Source of the DNA: Caenibius sp. WL
Lineage (GTDB): Bacteria; Pseudomonadota; Alphaproteobacteria; Sphingomonadales; Sphingomonadaceae
DNA length: 64,000 nucleotides
Direction: 5' to 3'
NCBI RefSeq assembly: GCF_019803445.1
Contig: NZ_CP081844.1
Coordinates: 1-64,000 of the forward strand
Shown here: positions 43,256-51,767 of the stretch, piece by piece
How the letters are laid out: each line of letters begins with the position of its first letter
How positions within the stretch are numbered: the first letter of the stretch is position 1
Made by a program: the position numbers and the translations under genes
The notes under the pieces: generated by a model
Database searches by the model: none
What the model was told of the DNA's origin: nothing
What the model saw: the letters and a program-made list of their open reading frames with translations, nothing else

Positions 43256-44290
43256 TCACAATGTGGCGAGGAAATCCAGCAATGCCCTGGTGGTCGCTTC
43301 GGGCTGTTCCATCTGGACGAAGTGGCCCGCCCCCTCGATCAGCACCGTGCCGCGCAGATCGGGCACGCGCTGTTTCTGGGTTTCGAGCGCATCGGGCGCG
43401 ATCATCTGGAGGACGATATCCTGCGCCCCCGCGATGAACAGCGCGGGCACTTCGATATTGGCATCGGCCCAGGGTTCGCCCAGTTCCCAGTTGCGGTCCG
43501 CCATGCGGTAGGAATTGAGCCCGCCGATAAAGGCCAGATCGGGTTCGCTGCGCGAAAACTCGTCGGCATAATACTGCATGTCGGCTTCGCTCATCCACGG
43601 CCAGGGCAGCGCGGGCGCGGGGGCGAGAACATCGAGATAGCCGGTCCCTTCTGAGGGGTGGTTGACGTAATCCTTGTAATCGCCCTGCCCGCTCAGCGCC
43701 CAGAACAGCCGCTTGAGCACTTCGCCCGGCTGCGCGCCCAGTTCCTTTTCCGCCGGGCCGATCGCCTGAAAATAGTGGAGGTGGAGGAAATGCTTTTCCG
43801 CCGCCATGGCGAAAGCTTCGCTGGGGCGCATGCCCCCGCCCCATTCCATGCCGCGCTGCTGCTGCGTGGCCTTGCTGCCGTGCCCGGCCCGGCCCGCCAG
43901 GTCGAAATCGTAAGGGCAGGCCATGATGACCACGCCCGCCACCCGGTCCGGATGGCGCACCGCGAGATTGCAAACCTGCTGCGCCCCGAAATCGTGGCCG
44001 ACGAACACCGCCTTGTCCGCGCCCAGCGCGTCGAGCAGGCCGAGCATATCGTCCATCACCTTGTCGGCATCGTATTCCAGCGGGTCCGCCGGCCGGTCGC
44101 TGCGGCCATAGCCGCGCTGATCCACCGCCACCGCGCGAAAACCGGCCTTGGCCACCGGTTCCATCTGGTTGCGCCAGCTATACCACAGGCCGGGGAAGCC
44201 ATGGCAGAACACCACCGGCATACCTTCGCCCATCATCGCGACATGCAGGTTGATGCCGTTGGTTTCCACCATCCGGTGTTCGATAGTCAT
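43256..44290 (-). CDS. Alpha/beta hydrolase, epoxide-hydrolase-like
   Basis: 344 residues. HGFP at 30-33 (oxyanion hole) and Asp100 of GHDFGA at the nucleophile position give the pattern of soluble epoxide hydrolases, with the lid Tyr region YYADEFSR and the catalytic His in EGAGHFVQMEQP. It should open an epoxide by an Asp-ester intermediate, or, less likely, cleave a C-X bond. The ATG overlaps the stop of the TIM-barrel gene (44287-44290). It is the last gene of the RidA/thioesterase/isomerase/hydrolase operon. Confidence 0.92.
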   Translation of the reverse strand: MTIEHRMVETNGINLHVAMMGEGMPVVFCHGFPGLWYSWRNQMEPVAKAGFRAVAVDQRGYGRSDRPADPLEYDADKVMDDMLGLLDALGADKAVFVGHDFGAQQVCNLAVRHPDRVAGVVIMACPYDFDLAGRAGHGSKATQQQRGMEWGGGMRPSEAFAMAAEKHFLHLHYFQAIGPAEKELGAQPGEVLKRLFWALSGQGDYKDYVNHPSEGTGYLDVLAPAPALPWPWMSEADMQYYADEFSRSEPDLAFIGGLNSYRMADRNWELGEPWADANIEVPALFIAGAQDIVLQMIAPDALETQKQRVPDLRGTVLIEGAGHFVQMEQPEATTRALLDFLATL

Positions 44291-45153
44291 GCCCTTCTCT
44301 CCTTCCAATCCGTATCGATCCGCCGCAGGTTGGCGAGGAGATGGGCTTCCCCCGCCACGCTGTCCTGCGCGGTCAGCAATTCGACTTCCACCAGCCCGGC
44401 ATAGCCGCGATCCGCAATCGCGCCGAAAATCGCCAGCCAGTCGAGCGTGCCCGCCCCCGGTTCCACCCGGCCCGGTACATCGGCGATCTGGATTCCGCCG
44501 ATCACATCCCAATGCGCGGCGAGCGCATCCGCCACGTCTTCGCCCATCATCGCGAGATGGCCGGTATCGGCGAGCAAGCGCACTGCGGGGCTGCCCACCG
44601 CCTCCACGATGGCGACGCCGGTGGGCAGGCTGTCGACCAGCAGGCCGGGAATCCAGTCGGGCGCGACCGGTTCGATCAGCAGCGTCAGCCCCGCGTCTTC
44701 CACCAGCGGCGCCATGGCGCGCAGATTGGCGATCATCGCATCGAGCTGGCTGGCTTTCGAGCGTGCGGGATCGCTTCCCGTCACGCATACGGCGGCCCCG
44801 CCCCCGGCCCGCGCCGCCGCCGCGATGCTGGTTTCGACACTGGCGCGGATCAGCGCCTGCGCCGTAGCGTCACGCCTGCTCCACAAGGGTTGATCCCAGT
44901 GGGCGAGATCGTTGTTGAACGTCCCCATGGCAAGCCCGAGTTCCGCCATCCGCGCGCCCAGTGCCGCCTGCTCCTCCTCCGGCCGGAGCTTGAAGAACAC
45001 GTCGAACACCCCGGCAAAGCCCTGCTCCGCCAGAAAATCGAGCTGATCCCTGGCCGCGGGCGAGCGGGCACTGTGCGCGAACAAGGGGCCATCGGGGCTG
45101 CGCAGCCCCAAATGCCCGGCCAGCCGCAGGCGATGATTGATCGGTTCCGCCAT
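44287..45153 (-). CDS. TIM-barrel sugar-phosphate isomerase/epimerase family protein
   Basis: 288 residues of the AP endonuclease 2-like fold. The internal part VTGSDPARSKASQLDAMIANLRAMAPLVEDAGLTLLIEPV carries a conserved metal-binding Glu in LIEP; VRLLADTGHLAMMGED, IGGIQIADVPGRVEPGAGTLDW and YAGLVEVELL carry the other acidic and His ligands. Hydroxypyruvate isomerase (Hyi) is the nearest named type, but the fold covers many isomerases. Its start is 15 bp after the PaaI thioesterase stop. It acts in the RidA operon with an epoxide hydrolase. Confidence 0.88.
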   Translation of the reverse strand: MAEPINHRLRLAGHLGLRSPDGPLFAHSARSPAARDQLDFLAEQGFAGVFDVFFKLRPEEEQAALGARMAELGLAMGTFNNDLAHWDQPLWSRRDATAQALIRASVETSIAAAARAGGGAAVCVTGSDPARSKASQLDAMIANLRAMAPLVEDAGLTLLIEPVAPDWIPGLLVDSLPTGVAIVEAVGSPAVRLLADTGHLAMMGEDVADALAAHWDVIGGIQIADVPGRVEPGAGTLDWLAIFGAIADRGYAGLVEVELLTAQDSVAGEAHLLANLRRIDTDWKERRA

Positions 45154-45168
45154 GTTCCCCCCAATGCC

Positions 45169-45600
45169 CTAGCGCGCCACGATGCTTTTGGTGATCCGGG
45201 CGAAGGAAACCTCCTTGCCGTCCACCCGTGCGACGACATCGGTCCACGCCATCGTCCGCCCGCGGCGCAGCACGCGCCCTTCCAGCACATAGTCCGCATC
45301 GCCCGGCATCGGCCGGACATGCTGGATGAAGATGTCGCTCGTCACCGGCAGTTCGCCTTCGGCCAGTTCCGTCACCAGCGCGACGAACGAGGGCAGTTCC
45401 ACCAGGCTGTTCATCACCGAACCGTTGAGCGTGCCCCACGGGGTGAGCATTTCCGCGCGCGGGCGGAAGCGCATCACCGCATGGCTGCGCCGCACCGCTT
45501 CCAGCACCGGGTTGCACCACTTGCTGTATCCGCTGGTCAGAGCGGTATCGAGAAAGGCCCGCTGGCTTTCGGAAAGCTGGAAATCGCTGTCGGCCATCAT
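45169..45600 (-). CDS. PaaI-type acyl-CoA thioesterase family protein
   Basis: 143 residues of the hotdog fold. SGYSKWCNPVLEAVRRSHAVMRFRPRAEMLTPWGTLNGSVMNSLVELPSF carries the helix with the GTLNG-like segment, and TSDIFIQHVRPMPGDADYVLEGRVLRRGRTMAWTDVVAR is the core strand block. The ATG overlaps the RidA stop by four bases (ATGA at 45600-45597). The family hydrolyses aromatic or small acyl-CoA thioesters; this one may release a product of the same pathway. Confidence 0.87.
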   Translation of the reverse strand: MMADSDFQLSESQRAFLDTALTSGYSKWCNPVLEAVRRSHAVMRFRPRAEMLTPWGTLNGSVMNSLVELPSFVALVTELAEGELPVTSDIFIQHVRPMPGDADYVLEGRVLRRGRTMAWTDVVARVDGKEVSFARITKSIVAR

Positions 45601-46019
45601 GCCGTCTCCTGCCCCGGCCGGGGGGCGAATGCTTCCGCTTCCACTTCCATCAGCAGATCGGGCAGCAGCAATTCGGCCACGATCACGGCGGTGGAAGCGG
45701 GCGGGTTCTCGGCGAACAGCGCGTTCTTGACCGCCGCATAACCGCCATAGGCCGCCTTGTCGGTCAGATAGCAGCGCACGAGGACGATATCGGCCAGATC
45801 GGCCCCGGCGGCCTGCAATGCGGCCTCGATATTGGCGAAGCATTGCCGCGCCTGTTCCTGCGCATCGCCAATGCCGGCGACCTGCCCGTCCTTCAGCGCG
45901 ACTTGCCCCGAAACCACGATCCTGTCGCCACAGCGCACCGCCTGGCTCATGCCGGGAAAGGCCATACCCGGCGGATTGCACCGCGCGATTGCCGCGCCTT
46001 TGCTGTGGCCTGCGCCCAT
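45597..46019 (-). CDS. RidA/YjgF-family protein
   Basis: 140 residues. RCGDRIVVSGQVALKDGQVAGIGDAQEQARQCFANIEAALQAAGADLADIV is the trimer-forming core of the family. RidA hydrolyses reactive enamine/imine intermediates; the Arg in its active site (VLVRCYLTD) is conserved, so deaminase activity is plausible. Many family members in catabolic operons act on other carbonyl-type intermediates. It is the first gene of the four-gene operon, with the AraC gene 150 bp upstream on the same strand. Confidence 0.88.
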   Translation of the reverse strand: MGAGHSKGAAIARCNPPGMAFPGMSQAVRCGDRIVVSGQVALKDGQVAGIGDAQEQARQCFANIEAALQAAGADLADIVLVRCYLTDKAAYGGYAAVKNALFAENPPASTAVIVAELLLPDLLMEVEAEAFAPRPGQETA

Positions 46020-46169
46020 TTACGATCCTCACCCATTGTATCGCCCGGCCGATTCCGCCCAGCGCTTTTACCGGCGCGCTTGTCCCGCGCTTTGCGTGGC
46101 GGCGCAACCGGATTCACGTGCTGCACAGTGTGTGGGCAAACCTGCACGGGTAGGCATACCCCGCCCCTG

Positions 46170-47261
46170 TCAGCCGGGCGCGGCATCCGCCAGAGGCAGC
46201 GGCTGCATGGGTGCCTCTTCCCGCATTCGCCACGCCCCGGGGGCATGGCCCGTCCACTGCCGGAACGCCCGGCTGAACGTGGTCGAATCGCTGAAACCCA
46301 CGCGCTGCGCCACATCGCCGATGGCCAGCCCGCCATCGCCCAGCAGCGCCCGGGCCAGATCGACCCGGCAAGCGTTCTTGAGCGCGCCAAGCGTGAACCC
46401 TTCTTCCGCCAGCCGCCGCTTGAGCGTGGCCGGGCTGAGATGGAACTGGCGCGCGATGGCTTGCCCGGTGGGCAACGGTTCCCCGCGGGCCAGCGCGGAA
46501 TGGAGCACCACCCGGACCTTTTCCGATAGCAGCGCCTCTTTCGAGATGATCTCCTCCAGATCGAAGGGGAAGCGTTCGAGCAGCCGTTCAAGCTCCGCCG
46601 GGGTGCGGATCACCGGCAGTTCGAGATAATGCGCGGGAAAGCGCAGGAAATTCTCCGCCGCGTTGTGGATCACCGGATGCAGCATCAGCACGGAGGCGCA
46701 TGCACGGCTGACGAGTTGGGGATAGCGGAAGCCGACGGAAAGGATGCGGATATCCTCCCCGATCAGCCAGCCGAACAACCGGTGGTGGGTGGAAAGGCCG
46801 GTGAGATCGGAAACGTAGGCGCTGACATTGCGCCGGGTGCGGAACGTGGCCATGTGGAATTCGGCGACATCCCCCTTTTCCGCCAGTTCCAGCCGGCCCA
46901 TGCGCGGGATCAGCATGGTCTGGAACGCGGTGGCGCGGGCGATCACGTCGCGCAGGGTGCGGCAGCTGATGAGGCACTGGCAGAACAGGTCGAATTCCTG
47001 CTTGGTCAGCGGCTCGCGCCCTTCCTGCCGCGCGGCATAGCCATCGAGCGCCCAGGCGGCTTCGGCATAGAGCGCGGAAAATTCCAGCCGCGACAGTTGC
47101 CCGGTCCAGCGCGGATCGAGCAAGGCCCGCGCCGGATGCGAGAGGCCCGCGCGCCGCACCAGCGCTTCCGCATCGCCGCCCGCCGCCACGACATAACCCA
47201 GCAGTTCACGCGCCACCGGGATGGAGGCCTGGCGCGGCGCAGGGATGGACAGGTGCTTCAC
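46170..47261 (-). CDS. AraC-family transcriptional regulator
   Basis: 363 residues. An N-terminal Arabinose_bd-type ligand domain of about 200 residues is followed by two helix-turn-helix motifs: ATLKRRLAEEGFTLGALKNACR and AIGDVAQRVGFSDSTTFSRAFRQWTGHAPG. This is the OruR/ArgR-like branch. It is transcribed leftward from between the leftward RidA operon and the rightward NTF2/OYE genes, so it may control both. The ligand is unknown. Confidence 0.92.
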   Translation of the reverse strand: MKHLSIPAPRQASIPVARELLGYVVAAGGDAEALVRRAGLSHPARALLDPRWTGQLSRLEFSALYAEAAWALDGYAARQEGREPLTKQEFDLFCQCLISCRTLRDVIARATAFQTMLIPRMGRLELAEKGDVAEFHMATFRTRRNVSAYVSDLTGLSTHHRLFGWLIGEDIRILSVGFRYPQLVSRACASVLMLHPVIHNAAENFLRFPAHYLELPVIRTPAELERLLERFPFDLEEIISKEALLSEKVRVVLHSALARGEPLPTGQAIARQFHLSPATLKRRLAEEGFTLGALKNACRVDLARALLGDGGLAIGDVAQRVGFSDSTTFSRAFRQWTGHAPGAWRMREEAPMQPLPLADAAPG

Positions 47262-47400
47262 CGTGTGATCTCGATTGCCATGGTCTTTGAGCTATCCTGC
47301 CATTCAAAGCGACCCCGCGCCAAGGAAAATTGGCGGCAGTACACGTTTGCGGACGGTTGATGCACAACCGCCCGCCGCTTTCACACATGGAGAGGGATTG

Positions 47401-48039
47401 ATGAGCGCGAACGAAGACCTGTTACGGCGGATCGACCGGCTGGAATCGCTGGACGCGATCCGGCAGCTTGCCGCGAAATACTCGCTCGCGCTCGACATGC
47501 GCGATTCCGATGCCTGGGTGAACCTGTTCCCCGAGGATGTTCGCGTGGGCGGCGGCAAGAGCGGGCGCAAGGACCTGCGCGACTGGTTCGAGGAAACCCA
47601 CTCGATGCAGTTCGACGGCACTTCGCACCACATCGGCGGACATATCATCGATTTCGACGACCCCGACCATGCGCAGGGCATCGTCTATTCGAAGAACGAG
47701 CATGAAACCGGCCCCGAATGGGTCATCATGCAGATGATGTACTTCGACAAATACGAACGGATCGACGGCCGCTGGTACTTCCGCCGCCGCCTGCCGCTCT
47801 ACTGGTACGCGACCGATCTCAACAAGCCGCCGATCGGCGACCGCAAGATGCGCTGGCCGGGCGCGCAGCCCTATCACGGCAGTTTCCACGACCTGTTTCC
47901 GAGCTGGAAGGAATACTGGGAACGCGACAAGGCGGGGACCGGCAACGACAGCCCGGTGGCGGAGCCCGCTCCGCTCGAAAAGTTCATCGAGACGATGCGC
48001 CGCGGCCATCCGTTGCCCAAGCCGCGCGTCCGCACCTGA
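47401..48039 (+). CDS. NTF2-like (SnoaL-type) protein, 212 aa
   Basis: The start helices are LLRRIDRLESLDAIRQLAAKYSLALDMRDSDAWVNLFPED. SMQFDGTSHHIGGHIIDFDDPDHAQGIVYSK carries the conserved His that is catalytic in scytalone-dehydratase-like members, and MMYFDKYERIDGRWYFRRRLPLYWYATD is the long C-terminal strand. The 70-residue tail is longer than in simple NTF2 proteins. GAGAGGGATTG is upstream of the ATG. Such enzymes are hydratases, dehydratases or isomerases. It heads a run with OYE and three SDR genes. Confidence 0.85.
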   Translation: MSANEDLLRRIDRLESLDAIRQLAAKYSLALDMRDSDAWVNLFPEDVRVGGGKSGRKDLRDWFEETHSMQFDGTSHHIGGHIIDFDDPDHAQGIVYSKNEHETGPEWVIMQMMYFDKYERIDGRWYFRRRLPLYWYATDLNKPPIGDRKMRWPGAQPYHGSFHDLFPSWKEYWERDKAGTGNDSPVAEPAPLEKFIETMRRGHPLPKPRVRT

Positions 48040-48117
48040 ACCGTTACGAGGGGCAGGCGTCTGGCGGCGCCTGTCCCTGCCACCCAGCCCCGCCCGAACC
48101 TGCCGGAACCCCTTTGC

Positions 48118-49188
48118 ATGAGCGATATCTTTTCCCCCGTCACGCTGGGCGATCTCCAGCTTGCCAACCGCATCATCATGGCCCCGATGACGCGCGACCG
48201 CGCCGGGCCGGGCGACGTGCCCACGCCGATCATGGCGGAATATTACCGCCAGCGCGCCGGCGCGGGTCTGATCGTCACCGAAGGCACCCAACCTTCACGC
48301 GCGGGCAAAGGCTATTGGCGCACCCCCGGCATCCATAGCGAGGAGCAGGTCGAAGGCTGGCGCGCGGTGGCCGATGCCGTCCACGGCGAAGGCGGCAAGA
48401 TCGTGCTGCAGATCATGCATGTCGGCCGCGCCGCCGTGCAGGCCAACAAGGATGCCGATGCTGAGACCGTGGCGCCTTCGGCCATCCCCTGCCCAGATCC
48501 GATTCCCGGCCCGACCGGCGTTCCCGAAGCCACCGCCATGCCGCGCGCGCTGGAAACCGATGAAATTCCCGGCGTGATCGCCGAATATGTGCAAGCCGCC
48601 GAAAACGCGCGCCGCGCCGGGATCGACGGGGTCGAACTGCATTGCGCCAGCGGTTACCTTCCGATGCAGTTCCTGTCCTCCAACAGCAACCAGCGCACCG
48701 ACCGGTATGGCGGCTCGGCTGAAAACCGCGTTCGCTTCGCGGTCGAAACGCTGAAAGCCATGGCCGATGCCATCGGTCCGGGCCGGGTCGGCTTCCGCAT
48801 CTGCCCCGGCATCGGACTCAACGGCATGGCCGATGCCGACCCGGCGGAAACCTATGCCGCGCTGCTCAAGGCGGTCGATGGGCTGGGCCTGGCCTATGTC
48901 CACCTGATCCATATCCCGAACGAAGGGTTCGATTCGCTCGAACTGGTCCGCGCCAACTGGTCCGGGCCGGTGATCGAGAACAACGGGCTCACGCTGGACA
49001 AAGCGAAGGCGGTGCTGGCCGAAGGCAAGGCCGATGCGGTGTCGTTCGGTTACCTGTTCGTCGGCAATCCCGATCTGGTCGACCGCTTCCGCGACGGCGC
49101 GCCGCTCGCAAAGGCGGATCGCAAGGGGTTCTACACCGGCGAAGGCGACGACAATCGCGGTTACACCGATTATCCGAATTACAAGTAA
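48118..49188 (+). CDS. Old Yellow Enzyme-family alkene reductase
   Basis: 356 residues of the FMN-dependent OYE family (NemA type). MAPMTRDRAG is the N-terminal motif, and GVELHCASGYLPMQFLSSNSNQRTDRYGG is the active-site segment. His175 and Tyr180 are at their usual positions, but Asn or His expected at residue 178 is Ser178 (His-Cys-Ala-Ser-Gly-Tyr), which removes one of the two carbonyl-binding side chains. The typical NemA substrate is an enone or nitro compound. It is 78 bp downstream of the NTF2-like gene and 29 bp before the SDR genes. Confidence 0.93.
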   Translation: MSDIFSPVTLGDLQLANRIIMAPMTRDRAGPGDVPTPIMAEYYRQRAGAGLIVTEGTQPSRAGKGYWRTPGIHSEEQVEGWRAVADAVHGEGGKIVLQIMHVGRAAVQANKDADAETVAPSAIPCPDPIPGPTGVPEATAMPRALETDEIPGVIAEYVQAAENARRAGIDGVELHCASGYLPMQFLSSNSNQRTDRYGGSAENRVRFAVETLKAMADAIGPGRVGFRICPGIGLNGMADADPAETYAALLKAVDGLGLAYVHLIHIPNEGFDSLELVRANWSGPVIENNGLTLDKAKAVLAEGKADAVSFGYLFVGNPDLVDRFRDGAPLAKADRKGFYTGEGDDNRGYTDYPNYK

Positions 49189-49217
49189 TATTCATTCAAA
49201 TCAAAGAGGTGCTTGAA

Positions 49218-50009
49218 ATGAGCAAGATTCTCGAAGGGCGCGCGGCGCTCGTCACCGGCGGCGGACAAGGCGTTGGCCAGGGCATCGCCCGGGCTCTCGC
49301 GGCGGCTGGCGCCAATGTCGTGATCGCCCAGCGCAGCGCGGAACAGGGCGAGGAAGAAGCCGCCTACCTGCGCGATACGCACGGGGTGGATGCCACGTTC
49401 ATCCAGACCGACGTGACCAAACGCGAACAGGTCGATGCACTGGTGAACGCCACCATCGAACGCTTCGGCAAGCTGGAAGTGTTGGTCAACAACGCGGGCA
49501 GCAGCGTCGCCAAGCGGCTGGAAAACCATACCGACAAGGATATGGACCTCTATTTCAAGCTGAACTTCTACTCCGCGTTCTGGGCGATGCAGGCCGCATT
49601 CCCGACGATGAAAGCGCAGAAGTTCGGCCGTATCATCAATCTCGGTTCGCTGAACGGCGTCAATGCGCACATGTTCACCGTGGCCTACAATTCCAGCAAG
49701 GAAGCGGTCCGCGCGCTGACCCGCACCGCCGCGGTCGAATGGGGCGTGCATGGCATCACCTGCAACACCATCTGTCCTTCGGCTACCAGCCCGCTGGCGG
49801 AGGAATACTTCGCGGCCAACCCGGTGATGGCGGAAAACATCCTCAAGAACGTGCCCGTGGGCCGCTTCGGCAATGCCGAGCGCGACATCGGCCCGGTGGC
49901 CGTGTTCCTCGCCAGCGAAGGCAGCGGATACTACACCGGCAACACGCTGTTCGTTGACGGCGGCGGCCATATCAACGGCGTGCCGTGGCGTCCCGAAGTG
50001 GAAGATTGA
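49218..50009 (+). CDS. SDR-family oxidoreductase (first of three)
   Basis: 263 residues. TGGGQGVGQG is the NAD(P)-binding motif, NNAG is present and the active site is YNSSK with an upstream Ser in NLGSLNG. The C-terminus is long, with PEVED. AAGAGG lies 9 bp before the ATG at 49218; GTG 49209 is also in frame. It lies in the row of three SDR genes after the OYE gene, all on the plus strand, and is likely co-transcribed. Confidence 0.93.
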   Translation: MSKILEGRAALVTGGGQGVGQGIARALAAAGANVVIAQRSAEQGEEEAAYLRDTHGVDATFIQTDVTKREQVDALVNATIERFGKLEVLVNNAGSSVAKRLENHTDKDMDLYFKLNFYSAFWAMQAAFPTMKAQKFGRIINLGSLNGVNAHMFTVAYNSSKEAVRALTRTAAVEWGVHGITCNTICPSATSPLAEEYFAANPVMAENILKNVPVGRFGNAERDIGPVAVFLASEGSGYYTGNTLFVDGGGHINGVPWRPEVED

Positions 50010-50020
50010 GGAGCGAGCCC

Positions 50021-50818
50021 ATGAAACGTCTCGAAGGATTGCGCGCAGCCGTCACCGGCGGCGCCCAGGGCATCGGCGCCGCCATCGCCCGCCGCCTGGC
50101 GGAAGAAGGCGCACGGGTGGCCGTGCTCGACATCAACGCGGAAGGGGCGGCCACCGTGCTGCCCGCGCCGCACATCGCCCTCGCCTGCGATGTCACCGAC
50201 AGCGCCTCGGTCGACAGGGCCTTTGCCGAAATCCAGGCCGCGTTCGGCGGGCTGGATGTGCTGGTGAACAACGCCGGGGTCGGCTCCGCCCCGGGCGACG
50301 GGATGGACAAATACTATGCCGCGCAGGCCGAACAGGCCGAAGGCAAGCAGGTGTTCGCCGACCAGACGATCCATTGCGAGGATGCAGGCTGGCTGCGCGT
50401 GCTCGACATCACGCTGAACGGCGCATTCCGGTGCAGCCGCGCGGCGGTGCGCCTGATGGCGGAAGGCGGCAACGGCGGTTCGATCGTCAACATCGCATCC
50501 ACCGCCGCCGAAAAGGGCAACGGGCCGGTGCCCTATTGCACCGCCAAGGCGGGCATTCTCGGCATGACCCGCGCCATGGCGCGCGAACTCGCTCCGCGCG
50601 GCATCCGCGTCAACGCGGTGCACCCGGGCGCGACCGAAACCCCGATCTACATCGGCCTGCCCGAAGAAGTGAAGCAGGCCGTCGCCGACGACAGCCTCCT
50701 GCGCCGCCTGGCGCAGCCGGAAGAAGTGGCGGGCGCGGTGGCTTTCCTCGCCGGTTCGGACGGCAGCTTCGCCACCGGCAGCACGCTTACGGTCAACGGC
50801 GGCGCATCGCTCACCTGA
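50021..50818 (+). CDS. SDR-family oxidoreductase (second of three)
   Basis: 265 residues. TGGAQGIGAA binds the cofactor, and the active-site triad is Ser in NIASTAAEK with YCTAK. NNAG is followed by an extra segment of about 25 residues, PGDGMDKYYAAQAEQ and on, before the helix that normally comes next; this insertion lies near the active site and may form a lid. GAGGAGCG lies upstream of the ATG. Start 11 bp after the preceding gene. Confidence 0.92.
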   Translation: MKRLEGLRAAVTGGAQGIGAAIARRLAEEGARVAVLDINAEGAATVLPAPHIALACDVTDSASVDRAFAEIQAAFGGLDVLVNNAGVGSAPGDGMDKYYAAQAEQAEGKQVFADQTIHCEDAGWLRVLDITLNGAFRCSRAAVRLMAEGGNGGSIVNIASTAAEKGNGPVPYCTAKAGILGMTRAMARELAPRGIRVNAVHPGATETPIYIGLPEEVKQAVADDSLLRRLAQPEEVAGAVAFLAGSDGSFATGSTLTVNGGASLT

Positions 50819-50852
50819 GCGGCGCCCCGCTTCCTTTCTGGAGAGGACACCA

Positions 50853-51602
50853 ATGGATCTGAATGGAAAAGTCGCCATCGTCACCGGCGGCGCGCGCGGG
50901 ATCGCCAAGGGCATCGCCACGGCTTTCGTCAAGGCCGGGGCCAGTGTGCTGATCGTCGACCGCGAAGAGGAACTGGGCAAGGAAACCGCCGCCGAACTGG
51001 GCCAGTATGGCAAAGTCGCCTTCATGGCGATGGACCTGTCGCAGCATGACCGGCTCCACCTGATCGTGGAAAAAGCCGTGGCCGAATTCGGCAAGCTCGA
51101 TACGCTGGTCAACGCGGCGCAGGCGTCAGCACAGAAAATGTTCGCCCAGCAGACCCGCGAGGAAGCGAATGTCGCTTTCGACACCGGGTTCTGGCCGACT
51201 TATCACCTGATGCAGGCAGCCTATCCGCATCTCAAGGAAACCAAAGGCTCGATCATCAATTTCGGTAGCGGTTCCGGCCTTTCAGGCATGGTCACGCAGG
51301 CCAGCTATGCCGCCGCCAAGGAAGCGATCCGCGCGCTGTCCAAAGTCGCCACCAACGAATGGGGCAAGGACGGTATCCGCGTGAACGTGATCTGCCCCTA
51401 TGCGATGACCCCGGGCGTCGAAGCCTGGTCGAAGGCCGCGCCGGAGCAATATGCCGCCAGTCTGGCGCAGGTTCCGCTGAAGCGGATCGGCGATCCCGAA
51501 GCCGATATCGGCGCCGCCGCCGTGTTCCTGGCGAGCGATGCCGCCAGCTACATCACCGGGCAGACGCTGATGGTCGACGGCGGGCAGACCCGCGCCAGCT
51601 AA
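50853..51602 (+). CDS. SDR-family oxidoreductase (third of three)
   Basis: 249 residues. TGGARGIAKG replaces the last Gly of the usual TGxxxGIG by Ala, and the usual NNAG motif has become NAAQAS. The catalytic Tyr and Lys (YAAAK) and the Ser in FGSGSGLSG are all present, so it may be active. The C-terminus ends VDGGQTRAS as in typical SDRs. GGAGAGG is upstream of the ATG. It is the last gene of the run. Confidence 0.9.
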   Translation: MDLNGKVAIVTGGARGIAKGIATAFVKAGASVLIVDREEELGKETAAELGQYGKVAFMAMDLSQHDRLHLIVEKAVAEFGKLDTLVNAAQASAQKMFAQQTREEANVAFDTGFWPTYHLMQAAYPHLKETKGSIINFGSGSGLSGMVTQASYAAAKEAIRALSKVATNEWGKDGIRVNVICPYAMTPGVEAWSKAAPEQYAASLAQVPLKRIGDPEADIGAAAVFLASDAASYITGQTLMVDGGQTRAS

Positions 51603-51622
51603 GAGGCATCCACTTATCCAGC

Positions 51623-51715
51623 CGTCACCCTGAACTCGTTTCAGGGTCCATCTCTCCGGATCGGAAAACCGTGTGTGGGGAGAAATGGATGCTGAACCAA
51701 GTTCAGCATGACGAA
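51623..51715. repeat. Imperfect palindromic intergenic repeat, copy B
   Basis: Arms of about 35 bp, beginning CGTCACCCTGAACTCGTTTC and mirrored from about 51680 to 51715. It is related to copy A at 3119-3208 in sequence and layout. It lies between the SDR run and the convergent maeB gene. Confidence 0.85.
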
Positions 51716-51767
51716 GGTGGATGAAAGGGGGCGAGCAGGTTCAATCCTGTGCACGCCCCCTCGTCGG

